From the NCBI RefSeq assembly GCF_018613065.1, contig NZ_JAGGQW010000007.1, positions 59,771-123,770 of the forward strand: a DNA stretch of 64,000 bases, in the 5' to 3' direction. The notes under the pieces are model-generated. The model had not been told where the DNA came from, did not search any database, and was given only the letters and a program-made list of their open reading frames with translations. Made by a program: the position numbers and the translations under genes. Shown in pieces: positions 26,305 through 34,246 of this stretch. The DNA is from Bacillus sp. ISL-7. GTDB lineage: Bacteria; Bacillota; Bacilli; Bacillales_B; DSM-18226. Every line of letters begins with the position of its first letter. The stretch's first letter is position 1.

Positions 26305-26853
26305 CTATTCTAAATTGCTATGTCGGCCGAAAGCTAGGGTGTGGTCCACTTCGTTCAGCTGGCTGAAAAGCAGGCATAAGGTATCAAATAGAATATGAGC
26401 GCATTGATCGAATAAAGATCCAAGCGGTTGGATCGTTTTCAGCTCATTCTCGCGGCGATATTTTGTCGCTGCGGGTACATGAAGAATCTGCGTTGCCGCC
26501 ATAGCTAATGGAGACTCTGGATTTGTAGTTACAGCTATTACCGAACAACCAAGTGAATGCGTTTTTTCAGCCGTCCAAACCACATTTTTCGTTGTACCTG
26601 AACCCGAAATCGCGACTAAAAGGTCACCTTCATCAATGGACGGAGTGATCGTTTCCCCTACAACAAAGACCGTTGCTCCCAAATGCATTAAGCGCATCGC
26701 AAATGATTTTGCCATTAACCCGGACCGTCCTTCTCCAATGACAAAAATCCGCTTGGCTTTTTGCAATTGAACCGCTAACTCTTGAAGCTGCTCCTCTTCG
26801 ACTTGACTGAGGACCGTTTCCACTTCTTTTAATATAGTAGGAATGACTAACAT
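26305..26853 (-). CDS. hxlB: 6-phospho-3-hexuloisomerase
   Basis: SIS-domain sugar isomerase, 182 residues, converting D-arabino-3-hexulose 6-phosphate to fructose 6-phosphate in the ribulose monophosphate pathway. IFVIGEGRSGLMAKSFAMRL and LLVAISGSGTTKNVV are the SIS phosphate-binding segments; the late histidines lie in RHSNLE. Its start overlaps the end of hxlA by seven bases. Together they fix formaldehyde onto ribulose 5-phosphate, or run backwards to supply ribulose 5-phosphate. Confidence 0.93.
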   Translation of the reverse strand: MLVIPTILKEVETVLSQVEEEQLQELAVQLQKAKRIFVIGEGRSGLMAKSFAMRLMHLGATVFVVGETITPSIDEGDLLVAISGSGTTKNVVWTAEKTHSLGCSVIAVTTNPESPLAMAATQILHVPAATKYRRENELKTIQPLGSLFDQCAHILFDTLCLLFSQLNEVDHTLAFGRHSNLE

Positions 26854-27488
26854 GTTCTATTTCCCTCCGTTTGTAAAATAAGTTGTTTAAATTGTGCCGC
26901 TGACGCTGACGGATTATCCGCTTTCGTAATAGCAGAGCCAATAATCACAACGGCTGGGTTTAAAGACCCTACGAGGTCTTCGATCGAATCTAGAGTAATC
27001 CCACCAGCTGCCGCTACCTGAAATCCTGAAAAATCACTTGGCTTTGTTCCATGATTTTGACTGCCTAATTCCTCTTGTTGGTCCTTACTTACGTGCTCGC
27101 AAAATATGGCGTCCTTATATTTCCTTAAGTCTCTTTTTTGTTGATCAGAGGTATTTAACAGATCAATCATGACCTTTTTTTGATAACGATGGGCTACTTC
27201 CATGCAGGTATCAATTGTTACAAGGGGAGAAACTCCCATGACGGTAGCAATATCAGCCCCAGCATCAAAACACAGTTCAAATTCATAACGGGCATTATCA
27301 ATCGTTTTTATATCAGCTACTATTTGTTTATTTGGAAATGCTTGTTTCATCTCTTTTATGCTAGCCACACCGAATTCTTTGATTAGAGAAGTACCCACCT
27401 CAATCCAATCAAGGGAATCCTCTACTCTCCTTGTTAACTCGATGGCTTCAGCTATTTCCATCCGATCCAAAGCAAGTTGTATTTTCAT
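26847..27488 (-). CDS. hxlA: 3-hexulose-6-phosphate synthase
   Basis: OMP-decarboxylase-superfamily TIM barrel, about 213 residues. Motif ADIKTIDNARYEFELCFDAG contains the family D-x-K-x-x-D and matches HxlA rather than 3-keto-L-gulonate-6-phosphate decarboxylase, whose motif reads DAKIADAG. The pairing with HxlB supports this. ATG at 27488 follows AAAGGAG by seven bases. Unlike the B. subtilis operon there is no HxlR activator gene alongside. The promoter carries two copies of the operator also found before the KDG genes, so it is probably under the LacI-type regulator just downstream. Confidence 0.9.
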   Translation of the reverse strand: MKIQLALDRMEIAEAIELTRRVEDSLDWIEVGTSLIKEFGVASIKEMKQAFPNKQIVADIKTIDNARYEFELCFDAGADIATVMGVSPLVTIDTCMEVAHRYQKKVMIDLLNTSDQQKRDLRKYKDAIFCEHVSKDQQEELGSQNHGTKPSDFSGFQVAAAGGITLDSIEDLVGSLNPAVVIIGSAITKADNPSASAAQFKQLILQTEGNRTC

Positions 27489-27516
27489 AATCAAACTCCT
27501 TTACATGGGGTTTAGA

Positions 27517-27541
27517 TAAATCGGTTTACTAAATCGGTTTA
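27517..27541. promoter_or_regulatory. Two tandem LacI-type operators before hxlA
   Basis: Two copies of TAAATCGGTTTA at 27517-27528 and 27530-27541, spaced 13 bases. The same near-palindrome occurs three times before the KDG operon at 32532-32569. Central CG in a dyad is typical of LacI-family operators, and a LacI-type gene follows hxlAB's neighbourhood at 27630. Confidence 0.75.
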
Positions 27542-27586
27542 TGAATTGATTATACTTCATTTGTAAGCGTTTTTCAATGGACAATG

Positions 27587-27616
27587 TGTGCCCGAACCAG
27601 TTTTGGTGTCAGGCAC
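27587..27616. repeat. Degenerate GTGCC...GGCAC hairpin containing one GGTGTCAGGCAC
   Basis: GTGCCcGAaCCa / GGtGTCaGGCAC arms around GTTTT, just downstream of the LacI regulator gene on the minus strand. One arm is the repeat 12-mer (27605-27616); the other has drifted. Confidence 0.55.
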
Positions 27617-27629
27617 TAATGAATCGTTT

Positions 27630-28607
27630 CTACACCAACTTGCTTGGAAAAACAAACACTCCCGGAGAAGTGTTTTCTTTATTAATCTGTTCAAATAACA
27701 GCTCTGCAGCCTTGTGTCCCATTTCTGATGCCGGCTGACTAATGAAGGAAATGGGGTCCTCTAGTAAATGAGCAAATGGAATATTATCAAATACTATCAA
27801 CTCAAGCTCTTTCCCTAGCTTTATTCCCTTTTCCTTAATAAATTCTGTAACCGCGAGAAAAACACGATCATTTGCTGCAAAGATTGCTGTTGGTTTAACC
27901 TCTAATGAAAAAAGCTTTTCTAATTTGCTTTTCATTTCCGAGATACTTGATTCGATAATGAAATCTGAATTTACCTCTAATCCCGCATCTGTTACGGCCT
28001 TTTTATATCCAGCCAATCGATCGATACGAGTACTAACCGATAGCGGCTGCACCACAAAGGCAATATTCTTGTGACCCTTCGCTATGAAATGCTGCAAGGC
28101 CTTGTAAGTGGAATCGGTATTATCCGTAATTACTGAAAACACATCAAGATTCTCGACTCTTCTATCTACAAACACTACAGGATAGCCTTGACGCACCATG
28201 GTTTTATATAAATCATTATTTTGTCCAGTAGGAAAAATGATCAGACCATCTACCTGCTTTGCTCTCAACATTTCAATATATTTCTTCTCTTTTTCGGGAT
28301 CATCATCTGCGTTACAGACGATGGCATGCAAATCATGTTGATGACAAAAATCCTCAATGGCACGGCTGATTTCAGTTGAAAAAAAATGCGTAATATTTGC
28401 AACAATGATTCCAACCATAGAGGTCCGCTTTTGCTTTAGACTTCTTGCGATAAAATTGGGCTGGTAGCCAAGTTCTTCAATCGCCGCTTCAATTTTAAGC
28501 TTGGTCTTTTCCCCCATATATTCAAACCGTTTATTTAAGTATTGAGAAACGGTACTTTTTGACACGCCTGCCGCTTTTGCTACGTCGGCCATTGTTACTT
28601 TTTCCAT
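27630..28607 (-). CDS. kdgR: LacI-family regulator, KdgR-like
   Basis: Repressor of 325 residues. The N-terminal LacI HTH shows MADVAKAAGVSKSTVSQYLN and hinge NFIARSLKQKRT; the periplasmic-binding-like effector domain follows (VGIIVANITHFFS, FVDRR, AIFAANDRVF, LIVFDNIPFAHL). B. subtilis kdgR sits with kdgK-kdgA-kdgT, and the same genes are upstream here on the same strand, so KDG or a related 2-keto-hexonate is the likely inducer. Operator copies before hxlA and before 32499 fit one regulator for both units. Confidence 0.88.
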   Translation of the reverse strand: MEKVTMADVAKAAGVSKSTVSQYLNKRFEYMGEKTKLKIEAAIEELGYQPNFIARSLKQKRTSMVGIIVANITHFFSTEISRAIEDFCHQHDLHAIVCNADDDPEKEKKYIEMLRAKQVDGLIIFPTGQNNDLYKTMVRQGYPVVFVDRRVENLDVFSVITDNTDSTYKALQHFIAKGHKNIAFVVQPLSVSTRIDRLAGYKKAVTDAGLEVNSDFIIESSISEMKSKLEKLFSLEVKPTAIFAANDRVFLAVTEFIKEKGIKLGKELELIVFDNIPFAHLLEDPISFISQPASEMGHKAAELLFEQINKENTSPGVFVFPSKLV

Positions 28608-28709
28608 GCCTATCTTCCTCTTTCCTCTTGGTTCACTGACTTCATTTTAGCGGCAAATCTACTAATTTTCCAGTAATGATCGATTCAAAGTCGCCCACAT
28701 GTAAACAAA

Positions 28710-28777
28710 GGAGGATGACCCCCTAAATGACAATGCACTTGTTTATAACCAAGTACTCGCCACTATGGCCATCCTCC
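28710..28777 (-). terminator. Long stem-loop after kdgA
   Basis: Arms GGAGGATGACC / GGCCATCCTCC about 46 bases apart enclose an inner ACTTG / CAAGT hairpin. On the minus strand the outer stem is followed by TTTGTTT. It separates kdgA from the regulator gene. Confidence 0.55.
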
Positions 28778-28785
28778 CCTTATGC

Positions 28786-29418
28786 TTACCGAACTGACTG
28801 GACTTCTTCCATTAACTTCCTTGCATTCTCGGTGATCAAACTTAAATAATCATCCGTTAATGCTTTTTTCGGATTAACCAACGAACTTCCGACACCAACA
28901 GCAACCGCTCCAGCACGGATATAATCCTTGGCATTTTCCATGTCAATACCGCCAGTCGGCATTAACGGAATATGCGGCAGTGGACCCGCTAGATTTTTAA
29001 AATAACCAGGTCCCACACTTCCTGCTGGGAATACTTTAATCACATCGGCACCGTACTCATAGGCAGTTAGAATTTCGGTTGCGGTAAATGCACCAGGGAC
29101 ACTAATGACCCCATACCGTTTCGTCATCTCAATCGTTTCCTTCCGAACAGTTGGTGAAAAAACAAACTTTGCTCCTGACAAAATGGCTGCACGGGCAGTC
29201 TCAGCGTCTAAAACCGTTCCGGCCCCTACAAAAATCTCATCACCAAACACATCGGCCGCTTTTTCAATAATCGCTAATGCTTTTGGGGTTTCCATCGTAA
29301 TTTCCAGAGCTGTGACTCCGCCTTCTTTTAGGGCATGGGCCATTGGAATGATGGTTTCCAAACTGGCACCGCGAATGACCGCAACAACCGCCCGTTTTTT
29401 GATTTCATCTACTCCCAT
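28786..29418 (-). CDS. kdgA: 2-keto-3-deoxy-6-phosphogluconate (KDPG) aldolase
   Basis: Class I aldolase of the Eda/KdgA family, 210 residues: cleaves KDPG to pyruvate and glyceraldehyde 3-phosphate. VVAVIRG at the start, ALEITMETP, VGAGTVLD, KFVFSPT, SVPGAFTATEI and the Schiff-base lysine in DVIKVFPAG are all present. It lies 80 bases after the MFS gene in the same direction, the last enzyme gene of the KDG operon. Confidence 0.95.
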   Translation of the reverse strand: MGVDEIKKRAVVAVIRGASLETIIPMAHALKEGGVTALEITMETPKALAIIEKAADVFGDEIFVGAGTVLDAETARAAILSGAKFVFSPTVRKETIEMTKRYGVISVPGAFTATEILTAYEYGADVIKVFPAGSVGPGYFKNLAGPLPHIPLMPTGGIDMENAKDYIRAGAVAVGVGSSLVNPKKALTDDYLSLITENARKLMEEVQSVR

Positions 29419-29499
29419 TTTAAAAACTCCTTTTATCTCTTTTATGTTATATACAATTGGTAACAGCCTTGGAAAAATCCCAAAGCTGTTGACAGTTTT

Positions 29500-30783
29500 T
29501 TATGCACTCATATTTACATCAGATGGTTTGTTTCTTTCCTTTTTTGCCGCTTTTACCGCCAAAATGGTTAAAATAGCGGAAAGGAATAAAGATCCTGCCA
29601 TGAAGATGTAAGAAGCACCGAATCCACCAGTCGAATCATTCAAATACCCTACGATATAAGAGCCAACAAACGATCCTAATGCACCCATGCTGTTAATAAG
29701 GGCCATCGCGCCGCCAGCCACGTTACGAGGGAGGATTTCAGGAATGATTGCAAAGAATGGACCATATGGAGCATACATGGCACCACCGGCAATAACTAAT
29801 AAGACAAATGAAATCCAGAAATGGTCCGTTCCAATAGCATAAGAGGCATAAAATGCGACTGCACCAATTAATAGGAATGGCCAAACAAAGGCGTTTCGGT
29901 TCAATGTTTTATCAGAGAAATAAGAAGCTACTAACATAAGAATAATGGCTAAAATATAAGGTACAGAAGACAACCAGCCTGTTTTTACAATATCCATATT
30001 TGGTGCTGCTTTAATAATAGAAGGAAGCCACATTACAAACCCATATACACCAATGCTCCAAAGGAAATATTGAGCGCTTAACAGAATAACTGGTTTCGAT
30101 TTAAAAGCTTCACCGTAATTTTTAACCGGCTTAATACCTTCTTGTTCTTTTGTTAATTGTTGTTCAAATTCATTCTTTTCTTGTTCGGTTAACCATTTTG
30201 CATCTCTTGGTTTGTCATTTACAACTTTCCACCAAATAAATGCCCAAATAACGGCAGGAAGACCTTCGGCAATAAACATCCATCTCCAGCCCACAGAGTT
30301 AACTAAATAACCAGAAACAATTGACATCCATAATACGGTTGCTGGATTTCCTAAGATTAAGAACGTATTCGCACGAGAACGCTCTGCTTTCGTAAACCAG
30401 TTACTTAAGAGTACAAGCATGGACGGCATTACCGCACTTTCCACTACCCCGAGGGCAAAGCGTATCACAAATAATAATTTAATATTGGTGATCATCCCTG
30501 TGAAAGAAGCTAATAACCCCCAAGCAATTAATGACCAGAAAATAAGGACTTTTGCACTCTTTTTCTCGGCAAAGGCAGCTCCAGGCACTTGGAAAAAGAA
30601 ATAACCTAAGAAGAAAAGCGACCCAAGTAAGGAAGAAGTACCCGCTGTAATGTGAAGGTCCTCAGCCAATCCTGAAGCTGCACCGAATCCATAGTTAGCA
30701 CGGTCAAGGTAAGCAAGACTGTAAGTGATAAAAGCAATTGGAATCAGACGTAACCATCGTTGTTTGGCAATCGTTTGTTTCAT
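29500..30783 (-). CDS. MFS transporter, anion:cation symporter (hexuronate/hexonate) type
   Basis: Twelve-helix major facilitator carrier of 427 residues. LAYLDRANYGFGAA at the first helix is the ACS-family signature shared by ExuT, GarP and DgoT. GVVESAVMPSMLVLLSNWF and ERSRANTFLILGN follow. These carriers bring in hexuronates, hexonates or glucarate with H+. It takes the place of KdgT of the B. subtilis kdg operon. One base separates it from kdgK upstream. Confidence 0.9.
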   Translation of the reverse strand: MKQTIAKQRWLRLIPIAFITYSLAYLDRANYGFGAASGLAEDLHITAGTSSLLGSLFFLGYFFFQVPGAAFAEKKSAKVLIFWSLIAWGLLASFTGMITNIKLLFVIRFALGVVESAVMPSMLVLLSNWFTKAERSRANTFLILGNPATVLWMSIVSGYLVNSVGWRWMFIAEGLPAVIWAFIWWKVVNDKPRDAKWLTEQEKNEFEQQLTKEQEGIKPVKNYGEAFKSKPVILLSAQYFLWSIGVYGFVMWLPSIIKAAPNMDIVKTGWLSSVPYILAIILMLVASYFSDKTLNRNAFVWPFLLIGAVAFYASYAIGTDHFWISFVLLVIAGGAMYAPYGPFFAIIPEILPRNVAGGAMALINSMGALGSFVGSYIVGYLNDSTGGFGASYIFMAGSLFLSAILTILAVKAAKKERNKPSDVNMSA

Positions 30784-30784
30784 G

Positions 30785-31744
30785 TTATTTCACTCCCTGT
30801 AAGTTTTTTTCTATATATTTTGCTAACTCTTCTTTGGTTGGATAGCCATCGTTATCACCGGGTGATTGAACTGCTAACGAACCAATTGCATTTCCCCTTG
30901 AAACCGCATCATGAACGTGGAGACCTTCGAGTAATCCACTGATCACCCCAACCGCAAAGCCATCTCCCGCACCAACGGTATCAACAACCGTTTCGACATG
31001 AAAACCGCGAACGGTTCCTTCTTCAGTTGCTGTTTTATAAAATGCTCCCTCTGCACCAAGCTTTATGACAACAAGCTCGACACCTTTTTCCAAGTAAAAG
31101 GAAGCGATTTCACGAGGTTCCTTAAAGCCGGTTAAGATTTCACCCTCAGCGATTCCCGGTAACACGTAATCAGCTAGGAACGCGGCTTCATTCATTTCCT
31201 TCACCATTTCTTCTTGTGATGCCCAAAGTGTTGGCCTTAAATTCGGGTCAAAGGAAACCTTTTTGCCATTCTTTTTCATAAACGATAGAGCATGTCTTGC
31301 AAAGGCTCTGGCGCTTTCTGAGAGGGCTAATGGAATTCCTGTCATATGCAAGTGCCTTGCATTTTGAAAATAATCTTCATTGAAATCCTTACTATTTAGA
31401 TGGCTCGCTGCCGAACCCTTGCGAAAATATTGAACCTCTGGGTCGCCTTCTAATACCATTGACTTCAATTGAAATCCAGTCGGATAATTTTTGTCGATCA
31501 ACACATGGCCAATGTCAACGTTTTCATTTTTGAGCCTTTCGATTATAAATCTTCCAAACGCATCATTTCCGACTCTGCTTGCCCAACCAGAGCGGAGACC
31601 AAGCCTGGCAAGCCCAATTGCCACATTGGTTTCTGCACCGGCAAGCTCACGGGTAAATTGGCCAACTTCGTGTAAGGAACCTGGATGATTAGCCATAAAC
31701 ATCGCCATCGCTTCTCCAAATGTAATCACATCTAACTGTTGCAT
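30785..31744 (-). CDS. kdgK: 2-keto-3-deoxygluconate kinase (PfkB family)
   Basis: Ribokinase-fold sugar kinase, 319 residues. ITFGEAMAMFMAN at the start, AGAETNVAIGLARLG, FDPNLRPTLW, and the C-terminal ATP/catalytic motif VDTVGAGDGFAVGVISG with the catalytic Asp. Size and motifs match KdgK, which makes the substrate for the KDPG aldolase encoded two genes downstream. Its start overlaps the preceding isomerase gene by 13 bases. Confidence 0.92.
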   Translation of the reverse strand: MQQLDVITFGEAMAMFMANHPGSLHEVGQFTRELAGAETNVAIGLARLGLRSGWASRVGNDAFGRFIIERLKNENVDIGHVLIDKNYPTGFQLKSMVLEGDPEVQYFRKGSAASHLNSKDFNEDYFQNARHLHMTGIPLALSESARAFARHALSFMKKNGKKVSFDPNLRPTLWASQEEMVKEMNEAAFLADYVLPGIAEGEILTGFKEPREIASFYLEKGVELVVIKLGAEGAFYKTATEEGTVRGFHVETVVDTVGAGDGFAVGVISGLLEGLHVHDAVSRGNAIGSLAVQSPGDNDGYPTKEELAKYIEKNLQGVK

Positions 31745-32499
31745 GATAAAGCCTCACTTTCTGTTATCATCTGAATAAACTCTTTTGTTTTCTCCTTTGG
31801 TTCGATAGGAAACTCAAGCGCCTTTGCGATTTCAGATGGTAAACTATTCATAACCTTCTCCCAGCTGTGACTCCCATCTTTTTGAAGAGGCACAGTGATG
31901 AACTCGCCATGATCATCTTCTACCTGTTTCAAATGCAGATAATGGACATATGGTGAAAGCTTGCTTAATGCATCGTCCACATCCTGACCGGAATAGTACC
32001 AGTTCCCTGCGTCAAATGTCATTTTTACTGGTGTGTCCTGCTCGGAGGCGCTTTCAAAAAAGGACGTTAATTGGTTGATATTCCCACCATGAAGCGTCTG
32101 GTCATTTTCAACTAGCAATTGAATTCCTTGGTGCTGGTTCAAAAAGGTATTCAGCTCGATGACATTTGATTGACCTTTATGAAAATGCCCTAGTGATACT
32201 TTTATCCATTTAGCTCCAAGTGCTATTCCTTCGTGAAAGATCTCGTTTAATTCCTTTTCATTTAAACCGTAATCTTTTTTCCATAATTCAATCGGAGCCG
32301 AGTACACAGTAAAAAGTTGATATTGTTCTATTTCTTTTCTAATGCTATCTAGAGGTAGATCTTGGTCCGACAATAATTCACGGCGAATTTCAATTCCAAA
32401 AGCACCGGACTCGGCAATGTGCCTAATGAATGAAGTTTGCCCCTTCTTCAACACTTCAAATCTATCATAAGCATTTAACGGGACAATTACATTTTCCAT
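31732..32499 (-). CDS. Sugar phosphate isomerase/epimerase-type TIM barrel
   Basis: AP-endonuclease-2-like TIM barrel protein of 255 residues, first gene of the KDG operon. Visible features: ESGAFGIEIRREL, WIKVSLGHFH, LLVENDQTLHGGN (metal Glu), MTFDAGNWYYSGQD (Asp) and VHYLHLKQVEDDHGEF (His/Lys). These match xylose-isomerase-like enzymes that interconvert ketoses or epimerise keto-sugars. Its substrate is unknown; by position it may prepare a less common hexonate or keto-sugar for the KdgK/KdgA steps. Three operator copies lie directly upstream. Confidence 0.78.
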   Translation of the reverse strand: MENVIVPLNAYDRFEVLKKGQTSFIRHIAESGAFGIEIRRELLSDQDLPLDSIRKEIEQYQLFTVYSAPIELWKKDYGLNEKELNEIFHEGIALGAKWIKVSLGHFHKGQSNVIELNTFLNQHQGIQLLVENDQTLHGGNINQLTSFFESASEQDTPVKMTFDAGNWYYSGQDVDDALSKLSPYVHYLHLKQVEDDHGEFITVPLQKDGSHSWEKVMNSLPSEIAKALEFPIEPKEKTKEFIQMITESEALSCNS

Positions 32500-32531
32500 A
32501 ACGAAGACCCCTTTTTAAAAAGTAATTCTGA

Positions 32532-32569
32532 TAAATCGTTTTAGTAAATCGGTTTAGTAAATCGATTTA
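32532..32569. promoter_or_regulatory. Three tandem LacI-type operators before the KDG operon
   Basis: TAAATCGTTTTA (32532-32543), TAAATCGGTTTA (32545-32556) and the perfect palindrome TAAATCGATTTA (32558-32569), each 13 bases apart. The same site pair is found before hxlA. Confidence 0.8.
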
Positions 32570-32640
32570 TTCATATTATAATCCCAATGAAAGCGTTTTT
32601 GCAAGAAAAACTTTTTTTCTTTAATTGATAATCCATTGTG

Positions 32641-32688
32641 GTGCCTGACACCTTAAAAAATAGATAATTCACTCTGGTGCCTGACACC
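32641..32688. repeat. Two direct copies of GTGCCTGACACC
   Basis: Exact 12-mers at 32641-32652 and 32677-32688, 36 bases apart, in the intergenic region upstream of the KDG operon. Being direct rather than inverted they cannot form the terminator seen at other copies. Confidence 0.75.
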
Positions 32689-32785
32689 ATAAAATGGATT
32701 CAAATTACTTTGAGGAAAATGTAGAAAAGGTAAAAGGTACGGAACCCCTAAGTATAGAATCCAAAAAAAAGACCCCATATAGGAG

Positions 32786-33019
32786 TTAGAGACCGAAGCT
32801 TTTCAACTTCAACTTGTCGATAGATTTTTCTAGTTTCATTTCTACCTTTTCATATTCTTTACGAATGACTCCGACACCCTGTTCCATATCTCGTTGGATC
32901 AGGCGTTTGATATATGTCGCAAAGTGAATGTACTGGTTACAATGTTCTAGAAGCTCTCTTTCATAAGGGTCATCGAGGTTGAAAGGGACGGACTTGATCT
33001 TTCGATTCAGTTCATTCAT
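32786..33019 (-). CDS. Small helical partner of the ParM-like protein (77 residues)
   Basis: The ATG at 33019 overlaps the stop region of the actin-like gene (ATGAATGA), so the two are translationally coupled; the longer frame to 33094 lies inside the actin-like gene and is not used. The product is charged and mostly helical (IKRLIQRDMEQGVGVIRKEY, VEMKLEKSIDKLKLKSFGL), with no membrane segment. In ParM-type systems the gene after the filament protein is usually the small DNA-binding adaptor (ParR/AlfB-like). This one has the right place and size, but no family is recognised. Confidence 0.7.
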   Translation of the reverse strand: MNELNRKIKSVPFNLDDPYERELLEHCNQYIHFATYIKRLIQRDMEQGVGVIRKEYEKVEMKLEKSIDKLKLKSFGL

Positions 33020-33875
33020 CAACAAAGACCGCTTTCCCCATAGAATAAAATCCGAAAGCATTGGCATATTGCGGACTGTATGCTTTGTGTCCATTTGTCC
33101 GGTAGAGGACGGGTCTGATTAGCTTGATATTACTAAAATGCTCTTTAATATGTGGCAAAAGATATTCAGCAATTCCTCCGCAAAGATAGGTCGGTTCGTA
33201 TAAGTTCCACTTGCCCCGAAGTTCCGCCAGGATGGCTACTGCCATTTGTTTTTCTGTCATTTCCATGTCTGTTTCAGCACCGAAAGCAAGGGTCCCGCTT
33301 TTCCTGTCAATAAAGTAGCCATCTTCCACTCTTAAATAGTTGAAGGTACCACTTCCAGCGTCGATGATGTTCGCAATGTCCTCCGGCCTGTCTTCCATGC
33401 TGAAGTATGCCCCAGACCCTTCAGGAGCGACTTTTACTTCCTCGATGTAAAACGTCTTCCTAACATTGTTCACCGTGATCGTGTGTTCCCCTTTCAGCAT
33501 CTTCTCCATACTTTCCCTGTCTCTATTCACCATTCCACGGATCGGCTGCCCAATCACTACACAGTTCCCTTCCGTTTTACCATACTGATGAACTGCCACC
33601 AGTACCCTGATCTTTGTTTCTTCGTGCGCCTTCGAAATATCTCTCGGCTCTCTTATTGCATGACATTCCCGCCAGGCGATATTCCCCACAAACAGCTTCT
33701 CGTCCCCGTACTCGACGATGTAGTCGCCGGCTTCCATTTGGCTGCTATCTGCATTCACCAAATGAAGATGGCGGTAAGGTCCAATTGTTGACCTAAACTT
33801 AAACACATCGTCCCTTGTTCTTCCTTTCACCTCGTATGCGCCGGCATCAATCGCTAATATCCATTTGTGAGTCAT
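33012..33875 (-). CDS. ParM/StbA-type actin-like ATPase
   Basis: Actin-superfamily protein of about 287 residues. The N-terminal phosphate-1 motif reads WILAIDAGAYEVKG, the second phosphate motif IIDAGSGTFNYL, and the adenosine-loop glycines lie in TYLCGGIAEYLLPHI. CVVIGQPIRGMVNRDR is the segment typical of ALP/ParM-like N-domains. AAGGGG lies eight bases before ATG 33875. Such proteins polymerise to segregate plasmids or phage genomes, but no plasmid or phage genes are nearby. It may be a domesticated or mobile leftover, or do another filament job. Confidence 0.85.
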   Translation of the reverse strand: MTHKWILAIDAGAYEVKGRTRDDVFKFRSTIGPYRHLHLVNADSSQMEAGDYIVEYGDEKLFVGNIAWRECHAIREPRDISKAHEETKIRVLVAVHQYGKTEGNCVVIGQPIRGMVNRDRESMEKMLKGEHTITVNNVRKTFYIEEVKVAPEGSGAYFSMEDRPEDIANIIDAGSGTFNYLRVEDGYFIDRKSGTLAFGAETDMEMTEKQMAVAILAELRGKWNLYEPTYLCGGIAEYLLPHIKEHFSNIKLIRPVLYRTNGHKAYSPQYANAFGFYSMGKAVFVDE

Positions 33876-34128
33876 TTTTTCTACCCCTTTTAACAATATT
33901 TTGAAAGTGCACCTATGTCATACAACTAATCTTTTTCAAACTTAGTATATGAGTGGAGGCCCAAATGTGACACACACAAGTCATACAATACTGTTGATTG
34001 GAAAAAAGAAAAAACAATAAAGCAGGATATCCCTCAATCATGAAAGGCTTAGATTCTTACATCTTTGAAATACCGAAAAGGAATCTTAAAACTTAAAATT
34101 TTAACATAATCTTCCTATATAACGCGCA
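33876..34128. other. Intergenic stretch upstream of the ParM-like gene, no gene seen
   Basis: AT-rich DNA holding the promoter region of the actin-like operon. A GTGTGTGTCACA-like short repeat appears (GTGACACACACAAGTCATACA, with a further GTCATACA at about 33915), which could be adaptor-protein binding sites. Nothing else is evident. Confidence 0.35.
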
Positions 34129-34166
34129 AAAAGCAGTGTGATTCATCTGAGAAACACACCGCTTTT
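34129..34166 (-). terminator. Terminator after the quinone oxidoreductase gene
   Basis: AAAAGCaGTGTG / CACACcGCTTTT arms; on the minus strand followed by TTGCG. It lies about 80 bases past the oxidoreductase stop. Confidence 0.55.
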
Positions 34167-34246
34167 ATAGTTGTTTTTATTTTATATTCGCCTTTTCCTA
34201 TGGTTAGTTTGGGCCATAATACTGATACCTGACCCTCTTTTTTTCT

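Noticed and set aside
26847..27488. 3-keto-L-gulonate-6-phosphate decarboxylase (UlaD-like)
   Set aside because: Same superfamily and a plausible context with hexonate genes, but the D-x-K-T-x-D segment and the adjoining hxlB favour hexulose-phosphate synthase.
29105..29611. 168-residue plus-strand ORF across kdgA and the MFS gene
   Set aside because: Antisense shadow of two well-identified genes, without SD or recognisable domain.
32786..33875. Toxin-antitoxin or defence pair
   Set aside because: The larger gene has clear actin ATPase motifs and the smaller has no toxin, nuclease or antitoxin signature; a filament-adaptor pair explains both better.
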